DNA of 64,000 nucleotides from Sciscionella marina DSM 45152 (GTDB lineage Bacteria; Actinomycetota; Actinomycetes; Mycobacteriales; Pseudonocardiaceae). Location: assembly GCF_000379465.1 (NCBI RefSeq), contig NZ_KB905425.1, positions 267,163-331,162 of the forward strand. Direction: 5' to 3'. The translations under genes and the position numbers were made by a program. The notes beneath the pieces were generated by a model, which saw nothing but the letters and a program-made list of their open reading frames with translations, was not told where the DNA came from and made no database searches. This document shows positions 1-7,846 of this stretch, piece after piece (position 1 is the stretch's first letter; each line of letters begins with the position of its first letter).

Positions 1-144
1 CGCCTGCCTGGCCAGCGCCGCACCATTGTCCATTGTGCGCAGCGGGTAGTGGATCGCGATCGAGGTCGGCATCACGCCGAGGTTCGACCGCTCCCAGAGC
101 ACTTCGTAAGCCGCATGGGAGAGGGAAACAGGACCTTTGAGCAC
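1..144 (-). CDS. EspG-like type VII secretion chaperone, 5' part only (cut by window edge)
   Basis: Reading leftward from GTG at 144, the first 48 codons give a start VLKGPVSLSH followed by AAYEVLWERSNLG and SIAIHYPLR. This aligns without gaps to the first residues of the complete EspG-like protein at 2597-3331 (MTRGTMSISH, TAYEVLWERAELG, SIAIHYPLR), which also supports both start codons. EspG proteins are cytosolic chaperones that bind PPE-type substrates of type VII (ESX) secretion. The gene follows the PPE-like gene directly (stop TGA at 148-146, start GTG at 144), so the two are probably translationally coupled. It is the last gene of the left cassette; the rest lies outside the window. 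Confidence 0.8.
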   Translation of the reverse strand, partial: MLKGPVSLSHAAYEVLWERSNLGVMPTSIAIHYPLRTMDNGAALARQA

Positions 145-145
145 A

Positions 146-1465
146 TCAGCCGCCGATCACCGGTGGCGCCGTCGGTGGCAGATCCCCGACGATCTCATCG
201 CCGTGTTCCTCGGTGATCAGGTACGAGGGAGTCTCGTGCTCCTCGTCCTCCTTCTTGTTGCCGCCGCGGCCGCCCATCGGTGCACCGCCCGCACCGCCCC
301 GTCCGGCACCCGCACCGGCGCCACGGCCACCGGCCGCGCCTTCCTCACCGAGCGCACCACCGGAAGCGGCACCCGAACGCGGGCCCGCACCGGACATGCC
401 GCCGCGCCCGAAACCGCCGCCCGAGCCACCGCGCGTCGAGTCGTCGCCCATGCCCCCACCCATTCCGGCGCCCATCCCGGCGCCGCCGAGCGCACCGAGC
501 CCGCCCAGGTCCGAACCACCGCCGGACCGCGAATTCGAGCTGTAGCCCGGAAGGCTCGAATTCCACGAATTGCCGAGCCCCGAATCACCGCCGCTGGACG
601 TGTCCGTCTGACCCGGCAACGGGGCACGCGGGTCACCGCCGCCGATCGGCGGAACATCGGGGGGAATCGAGCCCGGACCACTGGGTCCGTTCGGACCGCC
701 ACCCGGGCCGCCCGGCAACGACGGGCTGTGCCCCGAAGGATCATGACCGCCCGGATGCGGGGGCGCTCCCGGAGTCGGGTTCGTCGAGTACCCCTGACCG
801 CCGTGCTGCCCGCCGCCCGGGCCGCCCGTGCCCGGGTCCACACCGCCGTTGTGCCCGCCACCCGGCGTGCGATTCGGGTTGTAGATCTCCAGATTCGCGA
901 ACGTGTCCACCGGAGGCTGGCCCTGACCCGGCATCGCCCCGGCGAGCGACTGGCTCTGCGAACCGTAACTCTGGAACGTCAGCTTGTTCAGCGAGTTCGC
1001 CTTGTTCCACGAATCCCCGTCGTTCCAAGGATCCGAGTCCTTCCAGAACTGGATCGTGCCGCCCGCCTTGTCCCAGAAACCGGGCGGCTGCTGGGGCATT
1101 TCCTCGAGCTGCCCGGCGTAGGTGGAGAACCCCTCGCCCTGCTGGTCCGTCATGATCTTGTAAGTGGACATGTCACTTTGCCGTTGCGTGACGCGGTCGA
1201 GAAACGGTTTCGCAGCTTGGTGTGCCGCGTCCCCGCCATCGCCTCGGACACCTGACGCGATGGCGCTCTGGTACTTCTTCAGCAGATCGATGACTTCATC
1301 GTGGTTATCGGATACCTGGCCAGCCGCAGATGCTGCGTTGTGAAGGGATTTCGGCCCGTTCACGCCGTTGCGCATCTGATTGAAGATGTCGCCGCCGGTC
1401 GCGTCGTGGCGAATTCCGGTATCAATATTCGTGTTGACCGGACCTTCCGGCTTTTCGCCAGCCAT
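146..1465 (-). CDS. PPE-like, Gly/Pro-rich type VII secretion-associated protein (cassette B)
   Basis: 439 residues. The first ~190 residues are polar and helical, with conserved stretches such as KPFLDR and DPWND. Then comes a long low-complexity Gly/Pro/Ser region, and the protein ends in a conserved tail containing PSYLITEEHGDEIVG and a final PPTAPPVIGG. The tail is shared with the paralogues at 3335 and 60761, although the third has an unrelated-looking N-terminus. The tail holds YLITE, which fits the YxxxD/E pattern of type VII substrates. ATG at 1465 is preferred over ATG at 1480 because GGGGG lies 8 nt upstream of it and the lipoprotein stop is just before. It is probably a secreted or surface substrate served by the downstream EspG. 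The exact family is inferred from context, not from a clear PPE motif. Confidence 0.7.
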   Translation of the reverse strand: MAGEKPEGPVNTNIDTGIRHDATGGDIFNQMRNGVNGPKSLHNAASAAGQVSDNHDEVIDLLKKYQSAIASGVRGDGGDAAHQAAKPFLDRVTQRQSDMSTYKIMTDQQGEGFSTYAGQLEEMPQQPPGFWDKAGGTIQFWKDSDPWNDGDSWNKANSLNKLTFQSYGSQSQSLAGAMPGQGQPPVDTFANLEIYNPNRTPGGGHNGGVDPGTGGPGGGQHGGQGYSTNPTPGAPPHPGGHDPSGHSPSLPGGPGGGPNGPSGPGSIPPDVPPIGGGDPRAPLPGQTDTSSGGDSGLGNSWNSSLPGYSSNSRSGGGSDLGGLGALGGAGMGAGMGGGMGDDSTRGGSGGGFGRGGMSGAGPRSGAASGGALGEEGAAGGRGAGAGAGRGGAGGAPMGGRGGNKKEDEEHETPSYLITEEHGDEIVGDLPPTAPPVIGG

Positions 1466-1466
1466 G

Positions 1467-2096
1467 TCACGAGCCCCCATTCTTCATTGTTTTCGTGGCA
1501 CTCAGTGCTACCTGCTTGACGTCATCGCACGGATTGCCCCCGGGCTGTTCCTGGAGCAGGACGGTGACGGCATCGCGATCATTCATACCGATGTCATAGG
1601 CGCAGATGCCGTTTGACAGTTGGTTCTTGTCGAGGTTTTCCAAGACCGCAGGGAAGCCGTTGACGGGGTCTTGTGGCTCGAACCGGTAAAAGTGGCCTTT
1701 TTGCTTGTTCAGCTTGTACAGATCGCTGAGGCCCCCAGAATTGGGTACGAATACGATATTTACCCGGGTCGCTTCGACGCCGCCGCCCCAAGTGCACTGG
1801 GATCCGGTCGAGGATTGCGGATCAGGCTTGGCTTGGCCCTGGACTCCCAGTGTTTGCAGTTGGTTTGCGGTAAGAGTGGTGCACGGCTGTGCCTTGAACT
1901 TCGATATATCGACCGGGTTGGGGACCTTTGGCGCCCCGTCGTGTGGGAGCGAGGTCTGCCCTCCGCTATTAGCTGAGGATGACGGTGAGTCGCCCGCTCC
2001 GGGCTTACCGACAGTAGGGCTGCTGCAGCTGGTTGCGAAGAGTGTGATGGCCGCGAGGGACACCCCGGCGGCCGCCGTGCGAAGTCGTGCCGTCAT
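1467..2096 (-). CDS. DUF3558-type lipoprotein (cassette B)
   Basis: 209 residues with a lipoprotein signal peptide: MTARLRTAAAG, a hydrophobic stretch, then lipobox FATSC with the lipidated Cys at 24. A Ser/Gly-rich linker is followed by a domain with PVDISKFKAQPCTTLTANQL, a central Cys (SQCTWGG) and a late Cys (GNPCDD), as in actinobacterial DUF3558 lipoproteins. It should be anchored on the outer face of the membrane. Its ATG overlaps the stop of the upstream small gene (ATGA), and its own stop abuts the PPE-like start, so the cassette is an operon. Function is unknown. The paralogues at 4584 and 62068 sit in the same place in their cassettes. Confidence 0.85.
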   Translation of the reverse strand: MTARLRTAAAGVSLAAITLFATSCSSPTVGKPGAGDSPSSSANSGGQTSLPHDGAPKVPNPVDISKFKAQPCTTLTANQLQTLGVQGQAKPDPQSSTGSQCTWGGGVEATRVNIVFVPNSGGLSDLYKLNKQKGHFYRFEPQDPVNGFPAVLENLDKNQLSNGICAYDIGMNDRDAVTVLLQEQPGGNPCDDVKQVALSATKTMKNGGS

Positions 2097-2509
2097 CGCT
2101 GCATCCTACGGAGGTTGTCCGCATTGGCGTGCTCGGTCTCGTGATGATTGTCCAGCGTTGCCTTCAGCTCCTGGTACATGGCGCGAAGGCCGTTGATGTC
2201 CTGCAGGATCTCGGCCCGCTTCTGCTTGCCGACATCGCTCGCGACCTTGGCGAAGCCGTCGCTCGGGTTTTCGTTACCGGGCTTCTGTATGTGATCGAGG
2301 GCAGAGCTGTGGTCGTACGACTCCTGCAGCTTCGAGACCGCCTGGTCCAGGTACGCCAGCGCCTGCCCTGCCTCCGCCGGATCGACGTAGAGCTTCTTGC
2401 CGGAGGCGTGCGGTAGCGGTGCGCCGCCTGGTGGTTGTCCAGGTGGTGCCTGTTGCGCTTGCGGCTTCGGGTCCGCCCCGCCTAGCCGGTGCCCGTCCTG
2501 TGCCGTCAT
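2093..2509 (-). CDS. Small helical type VII-associated protein, first gene of cassette B
   Basis: 138 residues without signal peptide or membrane helix. A Pro/Gln-rich N-terminus (about 1-35) is followed by a predicted helical part with VDPAEAGQALAYLDQAV and LRAMYQELKATLDNHHETE. It is clearly paralogous to the protein at 5177-5593 (VDPVEAGKAITHLDNAI; LQAMRNELSTAMDSYRQTE). Size and helical character recall WXG100/ESX-type partners, but there is no WXG motif. GAGGGGAA precedes the ATG. It starts an operon with the lipoprotein gene (4-nt overlap). A role as secretion partner is inferred from position only. Confidence 0.7.
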   Translation of the reverse strand: MTAQDGHRLGGADPKPQAQQAPPGQPPGGAPLPHASGKKLYVDPAEAGQALAYLDQAVSKLQESYDHSSALDHIQKPGNENPSDGFAKVASDVGKQKRAEILQDINGLRAMYQELKATLDNHHETEHANADNLRRMQR

Positions 2510-2596
2510 ACCGGTTCCCCTCGCTTGTATCGACCATATGCATATTAGCGCCGCGGTTACTCTCGGACAACGCGTTCTGGGCGGTGCAGGCGGTGC

Positions 2597-3331
2597 TCAG
2601 TGCGCGTCATCCGGTCCGACGCACAGCAGGTCAGTGAGGTTCCCACTGGTTCCGGGCGCGGTCGTGACCCAGCCGTTGTCGTTGTGCACGAGCCAGCGTC
2701 CTTCGGATTCGAGGTCGACGATCACGATCGGTTGCCCTACCGGTCGGTATAGGTAACTGAGGCGGCGCCGCGGTCTTCGCATGAGGTGGAGGTAGCTGTC
2801 GGCCTGTGTGGCCACGGTGTTCGGTGGTATCAGGATGCTGCCCGGTTCACCTCGCGGCTGGACATGCCCGTCCTCGGTGAGTTCGTCCTCGTGGAAGATC
2901 AGGGACTGTCCGTGCCCTGGTGGTTCTGCCGGTAGTTCGGCGAGCAGTGTGCGGATCGCTATGTCGATGGGTAACGGGTGTACGTGCAGGTGTTGGTCAT
3001 CGAGTGTGGCGAGGACAGCATCGGGATCATCGATCGCGAGCAGGGAGCCTTCGCCGTGCGGATGGTCTCTGGTGATGATCATGAGTGCGTACCGCCGCGG
3101 TGTACGGGCGAGCTTGCGTAGGGCGGCGATGAGTTCGGGATGCGGTTCGGTGTCTTCGGCGAGGCCGCTCGCGGCGAGTTCGGCGAAGGCTTCGCGGGCG
3201 AGCGCCGCGCCGTTGGCGAGCGTGCGCAGTGGGTAGTGGATCGCGATCGAGGCCGGCATCGCACCCAGTTCGGCCCGTTCCCACAACACCTCGTAGGCGG
3301 TGTGGGAGATCGACATCGTCCCCCGCGTCAT
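2597..3331 (-). CDS. EspG-like type VII secretion chaperone (cassette A)
   Basis: 244 residues. The N-terminal pattern (ISHTAYEVLWERAELGAMP...IHYPLRT) and a later hydrophobic beta/alpha organisation (RRYALMIITRD; SYLHLMRRP) resemble annotated EspG family proteins, soluble chaperones that bind PPE substrates. There is no signal peptide, in keeping with a cytosolic role. The ATG at 3331 follows the PPE-like stop (3335) by three bases and aligns with the GTG start of the truncated paralogue at 144. It is the last gene of cassette A; cassette B starts 87 bp downstream at 2509. Family assignment is by pattern, not by a diagnostic catalytic motif. Confidence 0.75.
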   Translation of the reverse strand: MTRGTMSISHTAYEVLWERAELGAMPASIAIHYPLRTLANGAALAREAFAELAASGLAEDTEPHPELIAALRKLARTPRRYALMIITRDHPHGEGSLLAIDDPDAVLATLDDQHLHVHPLPIDIAIRTLLAELPAEPPGHGQSLIFHEDELTEDGHVQPRGEPGSILIPPNTVATQADSYLHLMRRPRRRLSYLYRPVGQPIVIVDLESEGRWLVHNDNGWVTTAPGTSGNLTDLLCVGPDDAH

Positions 3332-3334
3332 GTG

Positions 3335-4579
3335 TCACTCGCCTATCACCGGGGGAGCGGTCGGTGGCAGTTCGCCGACGATCTCGTTGCCGTGTTCCTC
3401 GGTGACCAGGAACCGAGGCCCCTTGCGTTCCTCCTCGCCCTTCTTGGTGTTGTGACCGGGTGGCGGCGCACCGTTCGTTCCCTCCCGGGTTCGGCTGCCG
3501 ACTTGCTCGCTGGCCGTTCTCGAACCGGCGCGTTGTTGGGAGGCGCCCGAACCGGAACGTGGTCCCGAGCCGGGTGGTCGTGCGGACCGGCCACTTGCTC
3601 CCTTACCCGGTGCCTGTTCGCGGCCGATCTGCCATGTGGTGCCGCCGGGCACACCGGGCGTGGGTTCGGCCGCCGAGGTGTCACCCGCGTACTGCACTCC
3701 CGGGCTGCGTGGTTCCCGCAGGCCGCCGATGCCTTGCTGGTTACTGCCTGCCGTGTTCAGTTCACCGGGCCTGGGTCCGCCGCCGTGTTCGTGCGCGCCG
3801 TCGGGATCGGGCCGGTCCTTGCCGGATTCAGGTGCTTCGGGTTCCCGTATGCGGTCGTCCGGGGTGGAGGTTCGGGATTCGGGTACGGCAGTGTGGCCGG
3901 ATGGTTCGGCTCCGCGCGGGTCCGGGATGCGGCGAGGCTCGTATCCTCCTCGCGCGAGGAGCGGCGCATCCTGGTGTTCGCCGCCGCTTGCCGTCCGCTT
4001 CGGGTTGTAGATCTCCAGATTCGCGAACGCGTTCACCGGCGCGGGGCTTTCTCCAGGCAGGGCACCGGCGAGCACCTGGCTCTGCGCGCCGTAATTCCGG
4101 AACGCCAGCCTGTTCCCGGCATCCGCGGTCAACCACGCGGTGCTGTCGTTCCATGGATCGTTGTCCCGCCAGAATGCCATCGAAGTCTCCAGCGTGGCGA
4201 CGAAACCCGGTTGTTCCCTCGGCATCTCCTTGAGCTGACCGGCTTGGAACTCGAACCCCTCGGCCTGACTGGTCGTCGTCTGCTGGAAGGAGTCCAGGTC
4301 CTCCCGATGCCGCGCCAGCCGGTCGAGGAACGGCTTCGCGGCCCGATGAGCGGCATCGCCCGCCGCGCCACGGATCCCGGCGGCTATTGCGTTCTGGCAT
4401 CTTCGGAGGTGATCTTCAACCTTGCTTACTTTCCTGCTGGTTTCCGATGCTGAAGCCGCTGCATAGTGTAGAGAATTTGTTCCGGGAACGTTATTTCGCA
4501 TAGAATCGAAAATATCTGATCCGCTCATGTTTTTTGGCGAGCCAGTGCCCATTCCCGAATCGGCGGTTTTCGTTGGCAC
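3335..4579 (-). CDS. PPE-like, Pro/Gly-rich type VII secretion-associated protein (cassette A)
   Basis: 414 residues, paralogue of the protein at 146-1465. Shared blocks include DIFDSMRNNVPG, AKPFLDRL, DNDPWND, FANLEIYNP and the conserved end PRFLVTEEHGNEIVGELPP followed by TAPPVIGE. The tail has FLVTE where the other two copies have YLITE, so the aromatic of the YxxxE-like motif is Phe here. Residues about 190-380 are disordered and rich in Pro, Arg, Glu and Gly, more charged than the glycine-rich copy B. The start is GTG at 4579 with GGGGGG seven bases upstream and the lipoprotein stop four bases before. It is a likely substrate of the following EspG-like chaperone. Confidence 0.7.
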   Translation of the reverse strand: MPTKTADSGMGTGSPKNMSGSDIFDSMRNNVPGTNSLHYAAASASETSRKVSKVEDHLRRCQNAIAAGIRGAAGDAAHRAAKPFLDRLARHREDLDSFQQTTTSQAEGFEFQAGQLKEMPREQPGFVATLETSMAFWRDNDPWNDSTAWLTADAGNRLAFRNYGAQSQVLAGALPGESPAPVNAFANLEIYNPKRTASGGEHQDAPLLARGGYEPRRIPDPRGAEPSGHTAVPESRTSTPDDRIREPEAPESGKDRPDPDGAHEHGGGPRPGELNTAGSNQQGIGGLREPRSPGVQYAGDTSAAEPTPGVPGGTTWQIGREQAPGKGASGRSARPPGSGPRSGSGASQQRAGSRTASEQVGSRTREGTNGAPPPGHNTKKGEEERKGPRFLVTEEHGNEIVGELPPTAPPVIGE

Positions 4580-4583
4580 GTTT

Positions 4584-5174
4584 CTACCCCCCGTACTTTA
4601 TGGTTTTCGTAACACCTTTGGTGACGTTCTTTGCATCACGACAAGGACGACTATCCGGACCTTCCACTGCTAGTACTGAAATGGCATCGTGATCGTTCAT
4701 TCCGGTCTGATAGGAGCAGCCCCCTTGCTTCTCTTGGCTGGAGTCGAGGTTTCCAAGGATGGTTGGGAATCCGTTGATCGGTGGCTGCGGTTCGAATCGG
4801 GAGAATCGATTTCTGATCGAATAAAGATCGCTGAGACCTTTGGAGTTCGGAATAAAGTTGACGTCGATACTGATCCCGTGTGGGCCTTTCCAGACGCACT
4901 TCGAGCCGGAGGGGGTGTTTGGTCTCGATTTACCTGGAGGATTGAGCTGTAGGATGTGGAGCTGACTGATGGTCAAGGTCGTGCATGGTGCGGCCTTGAA
5001 TTTCGATACGTCGACCGGACTTTCCACCTTGGGGGCGCCATGTTGTGGCAAAGACTGCATGTTTCTTGCTGGTGAGGCGGTATTGGGAGGTTGTTCGGGG
5101 GTCCCGCTGCAGGCCGCGGCGACAATGGCCATGACGCCACAGGTCAGCATCGTTGTTGCTCTTCGTCGCCGCAC
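4584..5174 (-). CDS. DUF3558-type lipoprotein (cassette A)
   Basis: 196 residues with a lipoprotein signal: MRRRRATTMLT, a hydrophobic core, then VAAAC with Cys22. The mature part contains SPVDVSKFKAAPCTTLT, KCVWKGP, a GLSDLY segment shared with the other copies, and a late RPCRDAK. This matches the DUF3558 lipoprotein pattern with paired cysteines. The start is GTG at 5174, two bases after the stop of the small upstream gene. The coding sequence is visibly richer in A/T codons than neighbouring housekeeping genes, consistent with acquisition or relaxed evolution. Probably surface-exposed; function unknown. Confidence 0.82.
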   Translation of the reverse strand: MRRRRATTMLTCGVMAIVAAACSGTPEQPPNTASPARNMQSLPQHGAPKVESPVDVSKFKAAPCTTLTISQLHILQLNPPGKSRPNTPSGSKCVWKGPHGISIDVNFIPNSKGLSDLYSIRNRFSRFEPQPPINGFPTILGNLDSSQEKQGGCSYQTGMNDHDAISVLAVEGPDSRPCRDAKNVTKGVTKTIKYGG

Positions 5175-5176
5175 TG

Positions 5177-5593
5177 TTATCTCCCGGGCTTGCGAAGATC
5201 GTCGGTGTTCGCTTGTTCGGTCTGCCGGTAGCTGTCCATCGCCGTGGACAGCTCATTGCGCATGGCCTGAAGTCCGCGTACATCCTCCAGAAGTTCAGTA
5301 CGTTTCTGGGTGCCGACGCGGGCGGCTGTAGTGCTGAATCCAGCACTTGCGCCTTCTTTTCCCGGGCCGACTGTAAGCGACATGTCGTAGGAATCCAGGT
5401 ATGCCTCTTCGAGCGCATCGATGGCGTTGTCCAGGTGCGTGATCGCTTTGCCCGCCTCGACCGGATCGATGTGCAGCGCCGGGCCCACGGCATGGGGCTC
5501 CGCTATCGGCTGCTTGCCAGGCGGGGGATCGGATTTGCTCGGTGGTTTCGTGCTCTCGCCTACCGGTCCGCCCACGTCTTCGTCGTGCGCCAT
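5177..5593 (-). CDS. Small helical type VII-associated protein, first gene of cassette A
   Basis: 138 residues, the same length as its paralogue at 2093-2509. A Pro-rich N-terminus (1-45) precedes a helical region with HIDPVEAGKAITHLDNAIDAL and a C-terminal helix with NELSTAMDSYRQTEQAN. No signal peptide or membrane segment is seen. It opens the operon that continues through the lipoprotein, PPE-like and EspG-like genes; all junctions are within a few bases. Upstream lies an AT-rich 250-bp stretch with a 24-bp palindrome. No function is recognised; it may be a small partner of the PPE-like protein. Confidence 0.7.
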   Translation of the reverse strand: MAHDEDVGGPVGESTKPPSKSDPPPGKQPIAEPHAVGPALHIDPVEAGKAITHLDNAIDALEEAYLDSYDMSLTVGPGKEGASAGFSTTAARVGTQKRTELLEDVRGLQAMRNELSTAMDSYRQTEQANTDDLRKPGR

Positions 5594-5670
5594 CTCAAGC
5601 CCTCCCCTCGAGCTTCAGACTTGGCAGGCTAACACCCGCCGTCATCGTATGTGAACAGTGCGAATTGCAA

Positions 5671-5694
5671 AAATAATGGCCGTATCCATTATTT
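5671..5694. promoter_or_regulatory. 24-bp palindrome in the AT-rich region before cassette A
   Basis: AAATAATGG and CCATTATTT form perfect 9-bp arms around CCGTAT. It lies 78 bp upstream of the first gene of cassette A, in the most AT-rich stretch of the left end (about 5640-5820). Position and symmetry suit an operator for a dimeric repressor; a role as terminator for the convergent side is less likely, since the gene at 5847 reads away on the same strand. The regulator is unknown. Confidence 0.4.
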
Positions 5695-5846
5695 GTGCAG
5701 GTGAAATACATCTCATCGAAGGTGTATCGATTAGATATCGAAGCGATTTGCATTTTGCCTTTTTCCCGGCACGGGAGTCAGCATATCCGAATGATGTCTA
5801 TACATCAAACAGGATAGTGCGACGTTCCGCCGTCCGTGTGACGGGG

Positions 5847-6626
5847 TCAGCGGGCGAGGTGCAGTTTGGTGTACAGCAGTGCTTCGGCGAGGTTGGTGGT
5901 GCGCTCGGCGTCGCTGCGGTCGGTGCGGGTGCTGACCTCGATGATCACGGATCCCTGGAAGCCGGTCTCGCTGAGTGTGTCGAGGAGTTCGCCGCAGGGC
6001 TGGGTGCCTCGTCCGGGGATGAGGTGTTCGTCGCGGGGGAGCCCGGTGCCGTCGGCGAGGTGGACGTGGCGCAGTCCGGTACCCATGCGGGCGGCGAGTT
6101 CGAGGGCGTTCATCCCGGCCGCGGCGGTGTGTGAGAGGTCGAGGGTGTAGTCGGCGTACCCGACGTCGGTGGGGTCGATGGAGGGATGGAATGCGTGCAC
6201 GGCGACATTGCGCAGTGGTTTGGCGGGGAACATGTTCTCGACGGCGATGGCGATTCCGGTGCGCTCGCTGAGTTCGGCGACGAGTTCGGGGAATCGTTTG
6301 GCGTAGCGGCGTTGCCAGACGAACGGCGGATGTACGACGACGGTGGGGCAGTCGAGCTCGGCGGCGAGTTCGACGGATCGGCGCAGCCGCACGGTGGGGT
6401 CGGGAGACCAGACGCGCTGGGTGATCAGCAGTGAGGGGGAGTGCAGGGAGAGCACGGGCATGCCGTAGCCGCGCAGGTATCGGCGCAGTGTGGTGCTGTC
6501 CTGGCTGTCCTGGTCTCCCCAGACCATCACCTCGACCCCGTCGTACCCGAGCTCCGCGGCGTACCGGAACCCCGCTTCGGCCCGACGTGGCCAGACCGAT
6601 GCGGTGGACAGGCCGATTGGGATCAC
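5847..6626 (-). CDS. Sugar phosphate isomerase/epimerase-like TIM-barrel protein (Rv0498-type)
   Basis: 259 residues of the xylose-isomerase-like TIM-barrel family (AP endonuclease 2 superfamily). Typical pieces are IGLSTASVWP at the start, GYDGVEVMVWG, VVVHPPFVW, IAVENMFP (metal-ligand Glu region), DLSHTAAAG, HVHLADGTG and SVIIEVSTR. The metal-binding Glu/His/Asp set appears retained, so a metal-dependent isomerase or endonuclease-type activity is plausible, but the substrate is unknown. It follows the membrane protein gene by six bases and, two genes on, ppx, the same order as Rv0496-Rv0497-Rv0498 in M. tuberculosis. Confidence 0.8.
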   Translation of the reverse strand: MIPIGLSTASVWPRRAEAGFRYAAELGYDGVEVMVWGDQDSQDSTTLRRYLRGYGMPVLSLHSPSLLITQRVWSPDPTVRLRRSVELAAELDCPTVVVHPPFVWQRRYAKRFPELVAELSERTGIAIAVENMFPAKPLRNVAVHAFHPSIDPTDVGYADYTLDLSHTAAAGMNALELAARMGTGLRHVHLADGTGLPRDEHLIPGRGTQPCGELLDTLSETGFQGSVIIEVSTRTDRSDAERTTNLAEALLYTKLHLAR

Positions 6627-6632
6627 GGGCCG

Positions 6633-7772
6633 CTACGACCCGAGGTAGAGCAGTAAGGCCGGTGTAGCGGTGACGATGAGCCCGACGACCACGGAGAAGA
6701 TGGTGGTCTGCAGGTCTTTGGCGCGCCATGCCTTGCGTACGAGGAAGACGATGGCAAGGGTGACCACGATCGCCGCGATCACGCCGATGATCTTGCTGTA
6801 GCTCCACAACCAGTCGAAGCCGAGCCAGACGAGTCCACCGCCGACGACTCCGGCGGCGATGAGGCCGACGAGGGTGAGCCATTCACGGGCACCGCGCGGC
6901 TCTTCCTCGTAGTCGTAGTCCTCGTCCTCGGCGGGTTCGTACCCGTCCTCGTCGAGGTACTGTGATTCGTCGTACCGGGCGGGCTCGTCGTAGTGCGTGG
7001 ACTGGTCGTAGTCCGCTGGTTCGGCGTAGTCCTCGTCCGCGTCGTCCTCGAGGTCGGGCACGGGGTGGAACGCGGTCTGCTCTCCAGGCTCCTCGTCCTC
7101 ATCGTCGAAGTCGGGAGTGTAGTACCCGGTGGACTCGACCGCGGACGGACGGCCCTGCAGCGGTGCCTCGGGGATCGCCTGGATCTGTTCGGTCAGCGGC
7201 TCCGGCGGCGCACCGGCAAGGCGCGCGGTCATCGAGGCGCGCTGTGGTTTCGGCGCGTCCTCGGGAAGCGGCGGAGGCGGGGTGTATTTCGCCGGATCGG
7301 AGTAGTCGTCGTACTCCGGTGGTTCGGGGAACCCGGCCTGCTGTTCTGGTTCATCGACCGGAGGCATCGCCCTGGTCGGCGGTTTGACCGGCAACCGCCC
7401 GCTCGACTGCGGCCGCGCGGGAACCGGGGCGCCGGCGGCCTGCTGCTGCTGTGCTTGCGGCTGCGGGCTCGGTTTCGGCTTCGGTTGCGGCTGCGGGCTC
7501 GGTTGGGGGTTCGGCTGGGGTTGGGTCTGGGGGCGTGGCTGCGGCGGCGCGGGGTGCCCGTTGGCGGTGTGCGCGACCGGCGACATGTTGGTCCCCGTGT
7601 CCCCCCGGACCCGGTCGATGATCGCCTGCGGTGCGGTGTCCTCCGCCGCATCCTCGGCGCGACGACGGCGCCCGCGCGCTGCCTCGCCTTGCTGCTGCGA
7701 CCCACCGTGCTGGGCGAGCAGTTCAGCGACGGTGCGCTGTCGCGTATTCGACTCGTCGTCTCGAGAACTCAT
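6633..7772 (-). CDS. Membrane protein with long disordered acidic N-terminus (Rv0497-type)
   Basis: 379 residues. About 280 residues are disordered: RQRTVAELLAQHG near the start, then a Pro/Gln tract, then an Asp/Glu/Tyr-rich stretch (EEPGEQ...DEDYAEPADYD). The C-terminal ~95 residues hold about three hydrophobic helices (LTLVGLIAAGVVGGGLVWLG; IIGVIAAIVVTLAIVFLV; IFSVVVGLIVTATPALLLYL). The N-terminus should be cytoplasmic. ATG at 7772 has GGTGG close upstream. It lies between ppx and the TIM-barrel gene as in mycobacteria. The function of this conserved actinobacterial family is not known to me. Confidence 0.8.
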   Translation of the reverse strand: MSSRDDESNTRQRTVAELLAQHGGSQQQGEAARGRRRRAEDAAEDTAPQAIIDRVRGDTGTNMSPVAHTANGHPAPPQPRPQTQPQPNPQPSPQPQPKPKPSPQPQAQQQQAAGAPVPARPQSSGRLPVKPPTRAMPPVDEPEQQAGFPEPPEYDDYSDPAKYTPPPPLPEDAPKPQRASMTARLAGAPPEPLTEQIQAIPEAPLQGRPSAVESTGYYTPDFDDEDEEPGEQTAFHPVPDLEDDADEDYAEPADYDQSTHYDEPARYDESQYLDEDGYEPAEDEDYDYEEEPRGAREWLTLVGLIAAGVVGGGLVWLGFDWLWSYSKIIGVIAAIVVTLAIVFLVRKAWRAKDLQTTIFSVVVGLIVTATPALLLYLGS

Positions 7773-7846
7773 CCATTCCACCGTGCCTTGTGTTTCCGTC
7801 TACCACCAGTGTGGTCGATGTGGCCTTGCTCGCCAACACCGGGCCA

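Noticed and set aside
137-1255. Long plus-strand open frame opposite the glycine-rich PPE-like gene
   Set aside because: It is Arg/Ala/Thr-rich with no domain, arises from the complementary strand of GGN/CCN repeats, and conflicts with the paralogous gene order on the minus strand.
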